Assembly (NCBI RefSeq): GCF_030412265.1
Contig: NZ_JAUHLN010000004.1
Location: 310,001 to 374,000 of the forward strand
Source of the DNA: Fictibacillus terranigra
GTDB taxonomy: Bacteria > Bacillota > Bacilli > Bacillales > Fictibacillaceae
DNA: 64,000 nucleotides
Reading direction: 5' to 3'
Positions within the stretch are counted from its first letter, which is position 1. Every line of letters begins with the position of its first letter. A program made the position numbers and the translations under genes. This document shows positions 31,883 to 40,097 of the stretch, in pieces. The notes beneath the pieces were generated by a model. That model was not told the DNA's origin. It was given only the letters and a program-made list of their open reading frames with translations, and made no database searches.

Positions 31883-33532
31883 ATGCTTTTATTAGAAGCC
31901 GCAAATATTGAGAAGTCATACAGTGACCGCTTGATTATAAAACTCTCAGAACCGCTGAAAATCAACAGAGGAGACCGGATTGGCATCGTTGGATTAAACG
32001 GAGCCGGAAAGTCCACACTGATGAACATTTTAGCAAAGGAAGAAGCTGCAGATACAGGCAGTGTTCATGTTTTTGGAAGAATTTCTTCAGTTTTGCAATT
32101 TGGAGATGAGCTGGAAGAGAACCCTTCGGACGCTTTGCAAAGAATCTGGGGAATTCAGGACAAGGAATGGCTGACCATGAGTGGAGGCGAGAAAACACGG
32201 TTGAAAATTGCCTCTGCCCTGCAGCAGAACCCTGACCTTTTATTTCTGGATGAACCGACAAGCCATCTGGATCTGCAGGGAATTCAGCAGCTGGAGAATG
32301 AATTAAAGAGCTTTCCTGGGGGCGTTGTGCTGATTTCGCATGACCGGGCGTTTCTTGATGAAATCTGCACGAAGATCCTGGAGATCGAAAATACAGTTCC
32401 AACCTTCTATTCAGGAAACTACTCAGCATACCGTAAACAAAAAGAACATGAGCGAACCCGACAATTTTTTGAGTATGAGGAGTATACGAAAGAAAAGCAA
32501 AGACTGCTTGAAGCTGCACGGGAAAAGACACAAAAAGTAAAGAGCATGAAGAAAAAGCCGAGCCGGATGAGCTATAAAGAAGCCAATCTCGGCAGGGGAA
32601 GGGTTAAAAGCAAGCAAGCGGCGATGATGAAGAACGTCAAGGCGATGGAAAAACGGGTAGAACAGCTGGAGAAAAAGGAAAAGCCGAGAGAAACGGAAGC
32701 CGTTCAGTTTGATATCCAGCAATTTACGCCAGTGCATGCTAAACAGGCGATCCAGGTAAAAGACGCTTCAAGGTCCTTTGGAGACCAGTTATTGTTTGCT
32801 GGCATTTCATTTATTGTAAAGACCGGGAGCAGAACAGCCCTTATTGGTCCGAACGGCTGCGGAAAGTCCACCCTGATCGGGATGATCCAATCTGCACACC
32901 CGTCAGTATCTTTGTCAAAGGCCTTGAAGATTGGATATTTTAATCAGCAGCTCAACATCCTGAATGAAGATCTTTCTATTCTGGAGAACGTTTCTGAAAA
33001 TAGCCCGTATTCCGAGGAATTCATTCGGACTGTACTCGCACGGCTGTTATTTAAAAGAGAAGATGTTCACAAAAAGGTAAGTGTGCTGAGCGGGGGGGAA
33101 CGGGTAAAAACAGCATTGACGAAGGTTTTTCTTGGAGATTTTAATCTTCTGCTGCTCGATGAGCCAACGAATTATCTGGACGTTTTTACCAGAGAGGCGC
33201 TGGAAACGGTTTTAAAAGCTTATCCGGGCACCATCTTGTTCTCGACACATGACCGCCACCTTATGAATGCAATGGCAGATCATGTCTTTGTCTTTCAGGA
33301 TCATCAGAGTGCGTTATTTTCGGAAGGGAATTATGATGCTTTTCAGCAGCGGTCTCTAAAGCCGGATAAAACTCCATCGATCAACCAAGGTGAACTATTG
33401 GCTCTAGAACTGGAGCTTGCTGATATTGTGGGGCGCTTGTCCATACCGCGGAAAGGCGACCAAAAAGAGGTGCTTGAAGAACGGTATAACGAGCTCATCA
33501 AAACTGTGAATGAATTGAGAAAGATAACTTAA
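31883..33532 (+). CDS. Antibiotic-resistance type ABC-F protein (VmlR/Vga-like)
   Basis: 549 residues with two ABC cassettes: Walker A GLNGAGKST and GPNGCGKST, signatures MSGGE and LSGGE, Walker B LDEPTSHLD and LDEPTNYLD. They are joined by a long basic linker (P-site tRNA interaction motif, about 180-280) and followed by a C-terminal extension of about 45 residues. Length and extension match VmlR/Vga, which free ribosomes from lincosamide, streptogramin A and pleuromutilin type drugs. No membrane domain. GGAGG upstream of ATG; expression is probably drug-induced through the leader. Confidence 0.82.
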   Translation: MLLLEAANIEKSYSDRLIIKLSEPLKINRGDRIGIVGLNGAGKSTLMNILAKEEAADTGSVHVFGRISSVLQFGDELEENPSDALQRIWGIQDKEWLTMSGGEKTRLKIASALQQNPDLLFLDEPTSHLDLQGIQQLENELKSFPGGVVLISHDRAFLDEICTKILEIENTVPTFYSGNYSAYRKQKEHERTRQFFEYEEYTKEKQRLLEAAREKTQKVKSMKKKPSRMSYKEANLGRGRVKSKQAAMMKNVKAMEKRVEQLEKKEKPRETEAVQFDIQQFTPVHAKQAIQVKDASRSFGDQLLFAGISFIVKTGSRTALIGPNGCGKSTLIGMIQSAHPSVSLSKALKIGYFNQQLNILNEDLSILENVSENSPYSEEFIRTVLARLLFKREDVHKKVSVLSGGERVKTALTKVFLGDFNLLLLDEPTNYLDVFTREALETVLKAYPGTILFSTHDRHLMNAMADHVFVFQDHQSALFSEGNYDAFQQRSLKPDKTPSINQGELLALELELADIVGRLSIPRKGDQKEVLEERYNELIKTVNELRKIT

Positions 33533-33536
33533 TACG

Positions 33537-33776
33537 GAAAAAGGGGCTGTCCAGAAAGTCAAAAATTGACCTTCAGGCAGCCCTTTATTGGCTTGAAAAA
33601 TCTTCAATGAAAAGTTAATTGAAGTGGAAGATGCGAGACTCCTGCGGGACTAGCGTGACAGGTGAGACTCCCGCCGGTGCTTGCACCAAGAGGCTCACCG
33701 CACGCCCCGCGGAAAGCGAGCAGCCTGGAACGGAAATCAACAGCTTACAGACTTCTTGGACAGCCCCTTTTCAGAT
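33537..33776. repeat. Bacillales intergenic repeat with terminal inverted repeats
   Basis: The ends AAAAGGGGCTGTCCA and TGGACAGCCCCTTTT are inverted repeats. The interior GATGCGAGACTCCTGCGGGA ... CACGCCCCGCGGAAAGCGAG is, from memory, a sequence scattered between genes in many Bacillus-group genomes. It is more GC-rich than its surroundings and has no convincing ORF. The left end also makes a local GGGGCTG / CAGCCC terminator for the ABC-F gene. A MITE-like nature is inferred. Confidence 0.65.
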
Positions 33777-33783
33777 TGTTTTT

Positions 33784-33969
33784 TTACTTGTTTTCTTCAT
33801 CCTGTCTTATTGGGGGTTCTTCTGCATCACCGATTTCAGTTGAATAACTTATCTGTTTTAAGTCGTATTCATGAGCGACAGAACCGCCAGCCATGCCTTC
33901 GTTAATCATCCGGTCGATATCGAGGTAGAGTTCTTTTCGGCCTTCATAATCTGTTTCTTTTTCTGACAT
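33784..33969 (-). CDS. Small acidic protein (61 aa)
   Basis: Not assigned. Hydrophilic and acidic: MSEKETDYEGRKELYLDIDR, then MINEGMAGGSVAHEYDLKQI. The G.A....HE pattern vaguely recalls small DUF4025 proteins of Bacilli but the match is weak. AAGGAGGG lies about 12 nt before ATG. It ends beside the repeat element. Confidence 0.5.
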   Translation of the reverse strand: MSEKETDYEGRKELYLDIDRMINEGMAGGSVAHEYDLKQISYSTEIGDAEEPPIRQDEENK

Positions 33970-34085
33970 AACGACATGATCCCTCCTTTTTCAATAGTCT
34001 GCCCCAATTTGCGGAAAACGAGCTTAGAAAAAAACGATAAAGGGTACAGAAGACTATTAATTGTAACTTTGAGGAGGAGCATCAC

Positions 34086-34250
34086 ATGGATTACAGCCAG
34101 GTTGTCGAGAGGTACTTTTTTCTGATTCGAAAAAGACACCTGAAAGGCGCTTTGAACATGAAAGAGTACAATAAGAAAGTGGAACTGATTAATTTATGGT
34201 TTATTCGTCATACCTTGCGTTCCGGTCTCGCAAAAAAGGGAGCGCAGTAA
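34086..34250 (+). CDS. Small basic helical protein (54 aa)
   Basis: MDYSQVVERYFFLIRKRHLK ... WFIRHTLRSGLAKKGAQ, preceded by GAGGAGGAG at ideal distance and followed by a terminator. Strongly basic and helical; it could bind nucleic acid or membrane, but no family is recognised. Confidence 0.6.
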   Translation: MDYSQVVERYFFLIRKRHLKGALNMKEYNKKVELINLWFIRHTLRSGLAKKGAQ

Positions 34251-34273
34251 GACTCATTCATATAGGGATACAT

Positions 34274-34312
34274 ATGGAAGCTTCCGATTATTAATTTCGG
34301 AAGTTTTTTTAT
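34274..34312 (+). terminator. Rho-independent terminator
   Basis: CTTCCGA / TCGGAAG with seven T after the 54-residue protein gene. Confidence 0.85.
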
Positions 34313-34417
34313 AAACAGGAAAACAGGAGGAGAATGAAGTATTCTTAAAGTGAAACTTAATAAGTCATCAGCCGTATAAGAGGCAGTAACTTTTACATAC
34401 TTTAGGAGGAAGACAAA

Positions 34418-35197
34418 ATGAACAATCATGAGATCGATTATAAGATTCATGGAGATGACATGCAGTTTGTTGAGGTGGAACTTGATCCGAGTGAAACCGT
34501 GGTCGCTGAGGCAGGCGCCCTGATGATGATGGAAGACGGCATCAGCATGGAAACCATTTTTGGCGATGGATCAAGCCAAGGGTCTGGGTTAATGGGCAAG
34601 CTGTTTAATGCCGGTAAACGGATGCTGACAGGTGAAAGTCTGTTTATGACCACCTTTACGAATGAAGGTTCAGGCAAAAAGCATGTTTCCTTCGCTTCAC
34701 CTTACCCGGGGAAAATTATTTCGATGGATTTGAGCGAACATGGCGGTAAGATCATTTGCCAGAAGGATGCTTTTTTGGCTGCCGCTAAAGGTGTCTCCGT
34801 AGGAATTGAACTTCAGCGCAAGCTTGGTACGGGTTTTTTCGGCGGTGAAGGATTTATCATGCAGAAGCTGGAAGGCGATGGAATGGCTTTCGTTCATGCC
34901 GGCGGAACCATTCATGAAAAAACACTGGAGCCTGGAGAAGTGCTGCGTGTGGATACAGGCTGTCTTGTTGCGATGACGAAGGACGTAGACTATAGCATTG
35001 AGATGGTAAAGGGAGTAAAAACCGCATTATTCGGCGGTGAAGGGTTATTCTTTGCTACCTTAAGAGGTCCCGGGAAAGTGTGGATTCAGTCCTTGCCGTT
35101 CAGCAGACTCGCGAGCAGGGTATTCGCGGCGATTCCTCAGTCCAAAGATGAAGGAAGCCTCGCCAAAGGTCTCTTTAATATTTTTGATGGTGATTGA
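34418..35197 (+). CDS. AIM24 family protein (TIGR00266)
   Basis: 259 residues of beta-sandwich repeats: [20 protein letters not shown], later [34 protein letters not shown] and [20 protein letters not shown] with QSLPFSRLA. This is the TIGR00266/AIM24 pattern. Homologues are widespread; the yeast member organises mitochondrial membranes, the bacterial role is unknown. TAGGAGGAAG precedes ATG. Confidence 0.9.
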   Translation: MNNHEIDYKIHGDDMQFVEVELDPSETVVAEAGALMMMEDGISMETIFGDGSSQGSGLMGKLFNAGKRMLTGESLFMTTFTNEGSGKKHVSFASPYPGKIISMDLSEHGGKIICQKDAFLAAAKGVSVGIELQRKLGTGFFGGEGFIMQKLEGDGMAFVHAGGTIHEKTLEPGEVLRVDTGCLVAMTKDVDYSIEMVKGVKTALFGGEGLFFATLRGPGKVWIQSLPFSRLASRVFAAIPQSKDEGSLAKGLFNIFDGD

Positions 35198-35313
35198 TCA
35201 GCTTTAATAAAAAAGCTATGTTAGTCATAAAAAAGACTTGAGGGCCTCTTTCAAGCAGCAGTATGCGATGCCCGTTAGGAAAGAATATCACCAATATGCA
35301 TTAACAAGGCCAA

Positions 35314-35356
35314 TAAAAAAGGATTGCGCATTATATTGCGTAATCCTTTTTCTTAT
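35314..35356. terminator. Bidirectional terminator
   Basis: GGATTGCG / CGTAATCC type stem with A-run on one side and T-run on the other between convergent genes. Confidence 0.75.
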
Positions 35357-35359
35357 GTA

Positions 35360-35587
35360 CTATTCCTGAACCTTATAAGGATCAATTTCCTGTTTGGATT
35401 GAAGCTGAATCAAACGTTCAAGCCTTTCATTGGTAAGGCGGTCCGCTTCGTTTTTTCGTTTCATAAAGCCCATGGCTTTAAAGATAAAAACGATCGTTAA
35501 TACAACCATAAATAAAGCCACTAACACATAAAGAATACCAAACAAGCCGAAAAACATACCGACCGCATCAAATGGATCATTCCTCAT
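35360..35587 (-). CDS. Small single-span membrane protein (75 aa)
   Basis: One long hydrophobic segment (FFGLFGILYVLVALFMVVLT and onward, about 12-40) followed by a basic helix (MKRKNEADRLTNERLERLIQ). No family name recognised. The arrangement, a membrane anchor with a coiled-coil-like tail, is common for small stress or scaffold proteins. GGGGGGAG lies upstream. Confidence 0.6.
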   Translation of the reverse strand: MRNDPFDAVGMFFGLFGILYVLVALFMVVLTIVFIFKAMGFMKRKNEADRLTNERLERLIQLQSKQEIDPYKVQE

Positions 35588-35762
35588 CTCATTTCTCCCC
35601 CCCTTTCGCCATAATCGGACAATAGATTAATTGCCGTGATCTCTTTACATTAAACCATATTTTTGAAATTGTTTCCTTTCACCCGATAAAATTCCTTTAG
35701 TTGGAGCCATCTTGTTAATCTTTGATACAATAGAGGCAGATAACTAATGATATGAGGTATGA

Positions 35763-37667
35763 ATGAATATGAGTATACTATCGGTGGAAAATATATCAAA
35801 AAGCTATGGGGACAAAACGCTATTTAAAGAAATATCCTTCACGATCAGCGAAAAACAAAGAATTGGCGTAATTGGAGTAAACGGAACCGGAAAATCAACT
35901 CTTCTTAAAATCATTGCTGGAATGGAGACTGCAGATACAGGGGAAATTGTGCACGCCAATGAATTTCATATAGAATACCTGCCGCAATCTCCTGTCTTTA
36001 ATGACGGAGTGACGGTGCTTGATGCAGTCTTCTACGGAAATTCTCCCCTGATGCAGCTGCTCCGCGAATATGAGACGGCGATTAAACGTCTGGAAAGCGA
36101 TCCCGAAAATGAGAAATATCAGAATCAGCTGTTTTCTTTGCAGCAGAAGATGGACGCCATGGATGCATGGGACACGAATACAACAGCAAAAACCGTCCTG
36201 ACCAGACTGGGTATAACGTCTTTGGAACAGCAGGTAAGTACCCTTTCAGGGGGCCAGCAAAAGAGGGTCGCTATTGCGAGGGCGCTCATTCAGCCTGCTG
36301 ATCTGCTTATTCTGGATGAACCGACCAACCATATTGACAACGAGACAGTGGAATGGCTGGAAGATTACCTTGCGAAATACCGGGGCGCCTTGCTCATGGT
36401 TACCCATGACCGTTATTTTCTGAACCGGGTAACGAACCGCATGATCGAGCTCGATAGCGGAAACCTTTACAGCTATGAAGGGAACTATGAAATGTTTCTG
36501 GATAAAAAAGCGGAGCGTGAAGAACGTGAAGCCTCATCTGAACAAAAACGCCAAAACCTGCTTCGCCGTGAGCTGGCCTGGCTGAGAAGAGGGGCGAAAG
36601 CACGTACAACGAAACAGAAAGCGAGAATTCAGCGCGCTGAAGCTCTTCAGGAGCAAACAGGGCCTGCACAAAAAGGCCAGATGGAGATGGCGATCGGCTC
36701 AGCAAGGCTGGGGAAGAAAGTCATGGAAATCGAGGGTATTTCAAAATCATTCGGAGAGAAAACACTCTTTTCCGATTTCAGCTATCTGGTCATGCCTGAC
36801 GACAGACTCGGCATTATTGGTAAGAACGGCAGCGGGAAAACCACATTGCTGAACATTCTTGCCGGTAAAATACTGCCTGATTCCGGCCAAGTTGAAACCG
36901 GTCCGACGGTTAAACTGGGGTTCTATACCCAAAACCATGAAGAAATGGATGAGAATCTGAGGGTTATTGAATATATTCGTGAAGCTGCAGATGTCATTTA
37001 TACGAAAGACGGGCAGTCCATTACCGCCTCGCAAATGCTCGAACGGTTCTTATTTCCGCCCAGCGCCCAATGGACGTACATTTCCCGATTATCTGGAGGG
37101 GAAAGACGGCGACTCTATCTGCTGCGTGTTCTGATGGGAGAGCCGAATGTCCTGTTCCTGGATGAGCCGACGAACGATCTGGACATCGAAACATTATCCG
37201 TATTAGAGGACTATCTTGAGTATTTCCCCGGTGCCGTCATTACCGTTTCCCATGACCGTTATTTCCTTGACCGTACGATGGAACATCTCTTTGCACTTGA
37301 GGGCAACGGAGAGGTGCGGCGCTTTGATGGAGATTACTCGGCTTATTTGGAGCAGAAGAAGCAGGAAGAGGAACAGGCATCTTCTGTAAGAGCCGAGACT
37401 CTGACAGAGGCTAAACCGAAAAAAGAAAAATCACGCAGGCTCTCCTATAAAGAACAAAAAGACTGGGAGACAATCGAGGATGTCATTGCTGAATTAGAAG
37501 AGAAGCATGAGGAGATTGAATCTCAGATCGCATCAGCAGGAAGTGATTTCGGCAAGATTGATGGTTTGTTCCGTGAGCAGCAGGAAGTTGCTGCTAAACT
37601 GGAGGAAGCGATGAACCGCTGGGAAGAGCTTTCCCAGATTGTAGAAGAAATTGAACGAAGTAAATAG
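35763..37667 (+). CDS. yfmR: ABC-F translation factor, YfmR/Uup type
   Basis: 634 residues with two ATPase domains (GVNGTGKST and GKNGSGKTT; LSGGQ and LSGGE; LDEPTNHID and LDEPTNDLD), a linker with LRRGAKARTTKQKARIQRAE typical of Uup/YfmR, and a C-terminal coiled coil (EDVIAELEEKHEEIESQIAS). YfmR helps ribosomes through difficult sequences and works in parallel with EF-P. The first ATG or the Met two codons later may be the start. Not a drug-resistance type. Confidence 0.85.
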   Translation: MNMSILSVENISKSYGDKTLFKEISFTISEKQRIGVIGVNGTGKSTLLKIIAGMETADTGEIVHANEFHIEYLPQSPVFNDGVTVLDAVFYGNSPLMQLLREYETAIKRLESDPENEKYQNQLFSLQQKMDAMDAWDTNTTAKTVLTRLGITSLEQQVSTLSGGQQKRVAIARALIQPADLLILDEPTNHIDNETVEWLEDYLAKYRGALLMVTHDRYFLNRVTNRMIELDSGNLYSYEGNYEMFLDKKAEREEREASSEQKRQNLLRRELAWLRRGAKARTTKQKARIQRAEALQEQTGPAQKGQMEMAIGSARLGKKVMEIEGISKSFGEKTLFSDFSYLVMPDDRLGIIGKNGSGKTTLLNILAGKILPDSGQVETGPTVKLGFYTQNHEEMDENLRVIEYIREAADVIYTKDGQSITASQMLERFLFPPSAQWTYISRLSGGERRRLYLLRVLMGEPNVLFLDEPTNDLDIETLSVLEDYLEYFPGAVITVSHDRYFLDRTMEHLFALEGNGEVRRFDGDYSAYLEQKKQEEEQASSVRAETLTEAKPKKEKSRRLSYKEQKDWETIEDVIAELEEKHEEIESQIASAGSDFGKIDGLFREQQEVAAKLEEAMNRWEELSQIVEEIERSK

Positions 37668-37674
37668 AGAAAGA

Positions 37675-37715
37675 CAAAAACCGCTCCTTTACAGGTGCGG
37701 TTTTTCTTTTTGATC
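37675..37715. terminator. Bidirectional terminator
   Basis: AAAAACCGC.CCT / AGG.GCGGTTTTT stem between the YfmR-like gene and the convergent Mpo1-like gene. Confidence 0.85.
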
Positions 37716-37997
37716 TTTTTTAAAGGCCTTTCCGGTAAGAATATTTTTAGCGTACCAGACAGGGCCGATAAGAAGGTAGACAGGGTTGCTAAGAAAAGAA
37801 GGCTTTTTTCCCTCAAAGAGGTGTCCGATAAACTGGAGCACCCAGCCAAGGGCAAACAGAGCGAGCGCCGTTTTCCACATCCAGTAAAAGAGCAGAAGCG
37901 AAACAACGATCATGGGTATGCCGATGGTGTGTGTAAGTTTATTCATGGGATGCTGATGATCTTCTTTATACTTTTCTACAAAAGACTTTGCAGCCAC
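37689..37997 (-). CDS. Mpo1-like (DUF962) membrane protein
   Basis: 102 residues. H..HP.NK..H.IGIP near the start and WVLQFIGHLFEGKKPSFL later are the conserved His-rich motifs of the DUF962/Mpo1 family, whose yeast member is an Fe(II)-dependent dioxygenase in alpha-oxidation of 2-hydroxy fatty acids. Two to three membrane helices. The bacterial substrate is unknown. GGAGGG precedes ATG. Confidence 0.8.
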   Translation of the reverse strand: MAAKSFVEKYKEDHQHPMNKLTHTIGIPMIVVSLLLFYWMWKTALALFALGWVLQFIGHLFEGKKPSFLSNPVYLLIGPVWYAKNILTGKAFKKDQKEKPHL

Positions 37998-38158
37998 CTT
38001 TCATCCCTCCTTTTTCTAAGTTCTATTCTTTTTATTTGCTTCCCATTCCTTCTAATGAAGTCATTTATAGGAATATTCAACTATTATTTCAAGTTACCGA
38101 CATAAAACGCATATATCGACAGTATCTTTTATATAGAAAAAGGAAAGGGGGTGAAACG

Positions 38159-39034
38159 ATGAAAAGAATAAGCTATTTTATCGCAGGAGCAGCTGCCGCG
38201 GCTCTTCTCTTCCTTCCGCAGCAAGTATCGGCGGCGAAAGAAGATCAACATTCCTTACAGCAGCCTCAGCAAAAGCTGGAAAAGGTGGAAAAGGTGCAAA
38301 AGGCAAATCGAGTGGTTGAGGAAAAAGGTCGACAAACGAAGAACAGCAATAAAACGGTTAAAAACATTCCTCATCAGAAAGAAAAGACGACTCCTGCAGT
38401 ACCAATACGGAACCAAAAGGAAAAGGCAAGTAAGAGGGCCGTGCCTTCTCACCGTCCTGTAAAGGCGGTGAAAAAAGCTCCTCAGAAAACCAAAACACTT
38501 CCTCCGACTCCTGCAGCCAGCCGTAAGCCGGAACGAAATAAAGGGGATTTCAAGAAGGCGGTACAACCTGTCAAACCCGTACAGCAAAAAGAAAAAGACA
38601 TGAAACCTGCTGTTACAAGACCGTCTGGCAAAGAAAAGGTGCATGTAGAAAATGAAGTCCGTCCTGTTTCTGCTGTAAAAAAGGAAAGCCGTAAAACAGC
38701 AAAGGCTGCCGGGCATAAAGATTCCAGGAAACATCTGGAGAAATTGCCGAGCAACCCTTTGAAACCGTTATCAAAGATTCCTGTAAACCCATCTTCAAAG
38801 TTGATTTTACCAGGTGCCCCGCCTTCTTCAGGCCATACTGGCAACAGCGGGGACAGCGGTGGACAAGCATCCACTCTATTTACTTTAAAAGCATACATAA
38901 TGGATAGTGATCGAATGACTGGCTCTTCAGCAAAGCTGCTGGGTGCATCAAACAGGGAGTTTCTTAAAAGCCAGTGGGTGAATGCTCCTCCATCCCAGCC
39001 GCCCGAAACGCTCTTTCAAATCTTTTATAAATAA
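38159..39034 (+). CDS. Secreted Lys/Pro-rich protein of unknown function
   Basis: 291 residues. A signal peptide (KRISYFIAGAAAAALLFLPQ with QVSA cleavage, about 1-25) leads into a very basic low-complexity region (KAVKKAPQKTKTLPPTPAAS and alike) and a less charged C-terminal 80 residues with a Gly/Ser patch (GHTGNSGDSGGQ). Such proteins can bind wall teichoic acid. GAAAGGGGG precedes the chosen ATG. It is next to a second Lys-rich secreted protein. Confidence 0.65.
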   Translation: MKRISYFIAGAAAAALLFLPQQVSAAKEDQHSLQQPQQKLEKVEKVQKANRVVEEKGRQTKNSNKTVKNIPHQKEKTTPAVPIRNQKEKASKRAVPSHRPVKAVKKAPQKTKTLPPTPAASRKPERNKGDFKKAVQPVKPVQQKEKDMKPAVTRPSGKEKVHVENEVRPVSAVKKESRKTAKAAGHKDSRKHLEKLPSNPLKPLSKIPVNPSSKLILPGAPPSSGHTGNSGDSGGQASTLFTLKAYIMDSDRMTGSSAKLLGASNREFLKSQWVNAPPSQPPETLFQIFYK

Positions 39035-39076
39035 ATCAATCAAAAAATAAAAAAAGAATTGAAGGAGCAAACAATC

Positions 39077-39862
39077 ATGAAAAAAATGAACGGTATGTTA
39101 ATTAAATCTTTCGTATTTGCAGGAACACTTTCTATTGCAGCATTAGCTGGAGGAGAAGCAACTTCGGCAGCACCAGGCCATAACACTGAAAAAGCAGTTA
39201 AAACCCATGTTGTAACACCACAGGCACCGCAAAAAGCAAGTGAGAAAGCAAAAGAAAAAGCAAACAAACACTCCGCAGTCCATGGTGTTAAACATGAAGG
39301 AAAAGTGAAAAAGCCAATCGTGCACAAGCAGGAAGAAAAAGCAGAAAAAAAAGAAAAAGTAAAAAAAGTGAAGCCTGTTAAAGAAGTAAAAGTAAAGAAG
39401 GAAAAGAAGGAAAAGAAGGAAAAGAAGGAACATTTTTCACAAGCAGCTCTTCATGCAAGTGAGAATTCAAAAGAACATGCAGCCCCTAACTCAGCAGTTC
39501 ATGCCGTGCCTGCAGTAAAACCTTCTGAACCTGTAACAGAAGAACATCAGGTCAAGGATCAGGAAGAAGCGGATACAGAGATTGTTGTTACCGTTCCGGA
39601 AGACATTGAAGGCGAAAACGATGGAGTCGATGAAAAAGTAAATGCCTCTATCGAAAACAAAGTCCAGTCCAATGCATCTGAAAAAGCCAGCGGAAAAGCA
39701 AAACAACATGCTTCTGATCAATCTGCGGTTAAAGCCGTAGCGCCTGAAACCAATCAGCAGAAAGAAGAAGATCAAGATCAGAAGTCAGACGATATGAATA
39801 AGAATGTGGTTCTGCCAACTGTTCGCACTGCTACTGAAGATCAAGATTCTTCAGACGAGTAA
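39077..39862 (+). CDS. Secreted Lys/Glu-rich repeat protein of unknown function
   Basis: 261 residues. Signal peptide (MLIKSFVFAGTLSIAALAGG with SAA cleavage), then three imperfect copies of a motif Ala-Ser-Glu-x-(A/S)-K-E/G-x-A-x-x-x-x-S-A-V-x-x-V: ASEKAKEKANKHSAVHGV, ASENSKEHAAPNSAVHAV and ASEKASGKAKQHASDQSAVK. Between copies 1 and 2 is a KEKKEKKEKKE tract, and the C-terminus is acidic. GAAGGAG precedes the ATG; a TTG six codons earlier is not needed. Not a recognised family. Confidence 0.65.
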   Translation: MKKMNGMLIKSFVFAGTLSIAALAGGEATSAAPGHNTEKAVKTHVVTPQAPQKASEKAKEKANKHSAVHGVKHEGKVKKPIVHKQEEKAEKKEKVKKVKPVKEVKVKKEKKEKKEKKEHFSQAALHASENSKEHAAPNSAVHAVPAVKPSEPVTEEHQVKDQEEADTEIVVTVPEDIEGENDGVDEKVNASIENKVQSNASEKASGKAKQHASDQSAVKAVAPETNQQKEEDQDQKSDDMNKNVVLPTVRTATEDQDSSDE

Positions 39863-39867
39863 TAATC

Positions 39868-39896
39868 AGCCAGGGGATACTCCCCTGGTTTTTTCT
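39868..39896 (+). terminator. Rho-independent terminator
   Basis: CCAGGGGA / TCCCCTGG stem with six T after the repeat-protein gene. Confidence 0.9.
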
Positions 39897-40097
39897 TTTC
39901 AATAATACTTCATAAGAACCTTGTGAACTCTTGCCTATGAGGCGGCAGTCCTTTCTGTATGCACAATTGTGTTTTCAAACTAGTAAAAATATTCTAACAA
40001 TGGTAAATTAGTAGCATTTCAAATTACCGGGTGTATGATACTTTTATATAGAAATAAATAACAAAATATTCATTATCTTCTATCAGGAGGGGTACAT

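Noticed and set aside
33619-33905. Three overlapping small ORFs in the repeat element
   Set aside because: All frames of the repeat are open by base composition; no ribosome binding site or protein family support.
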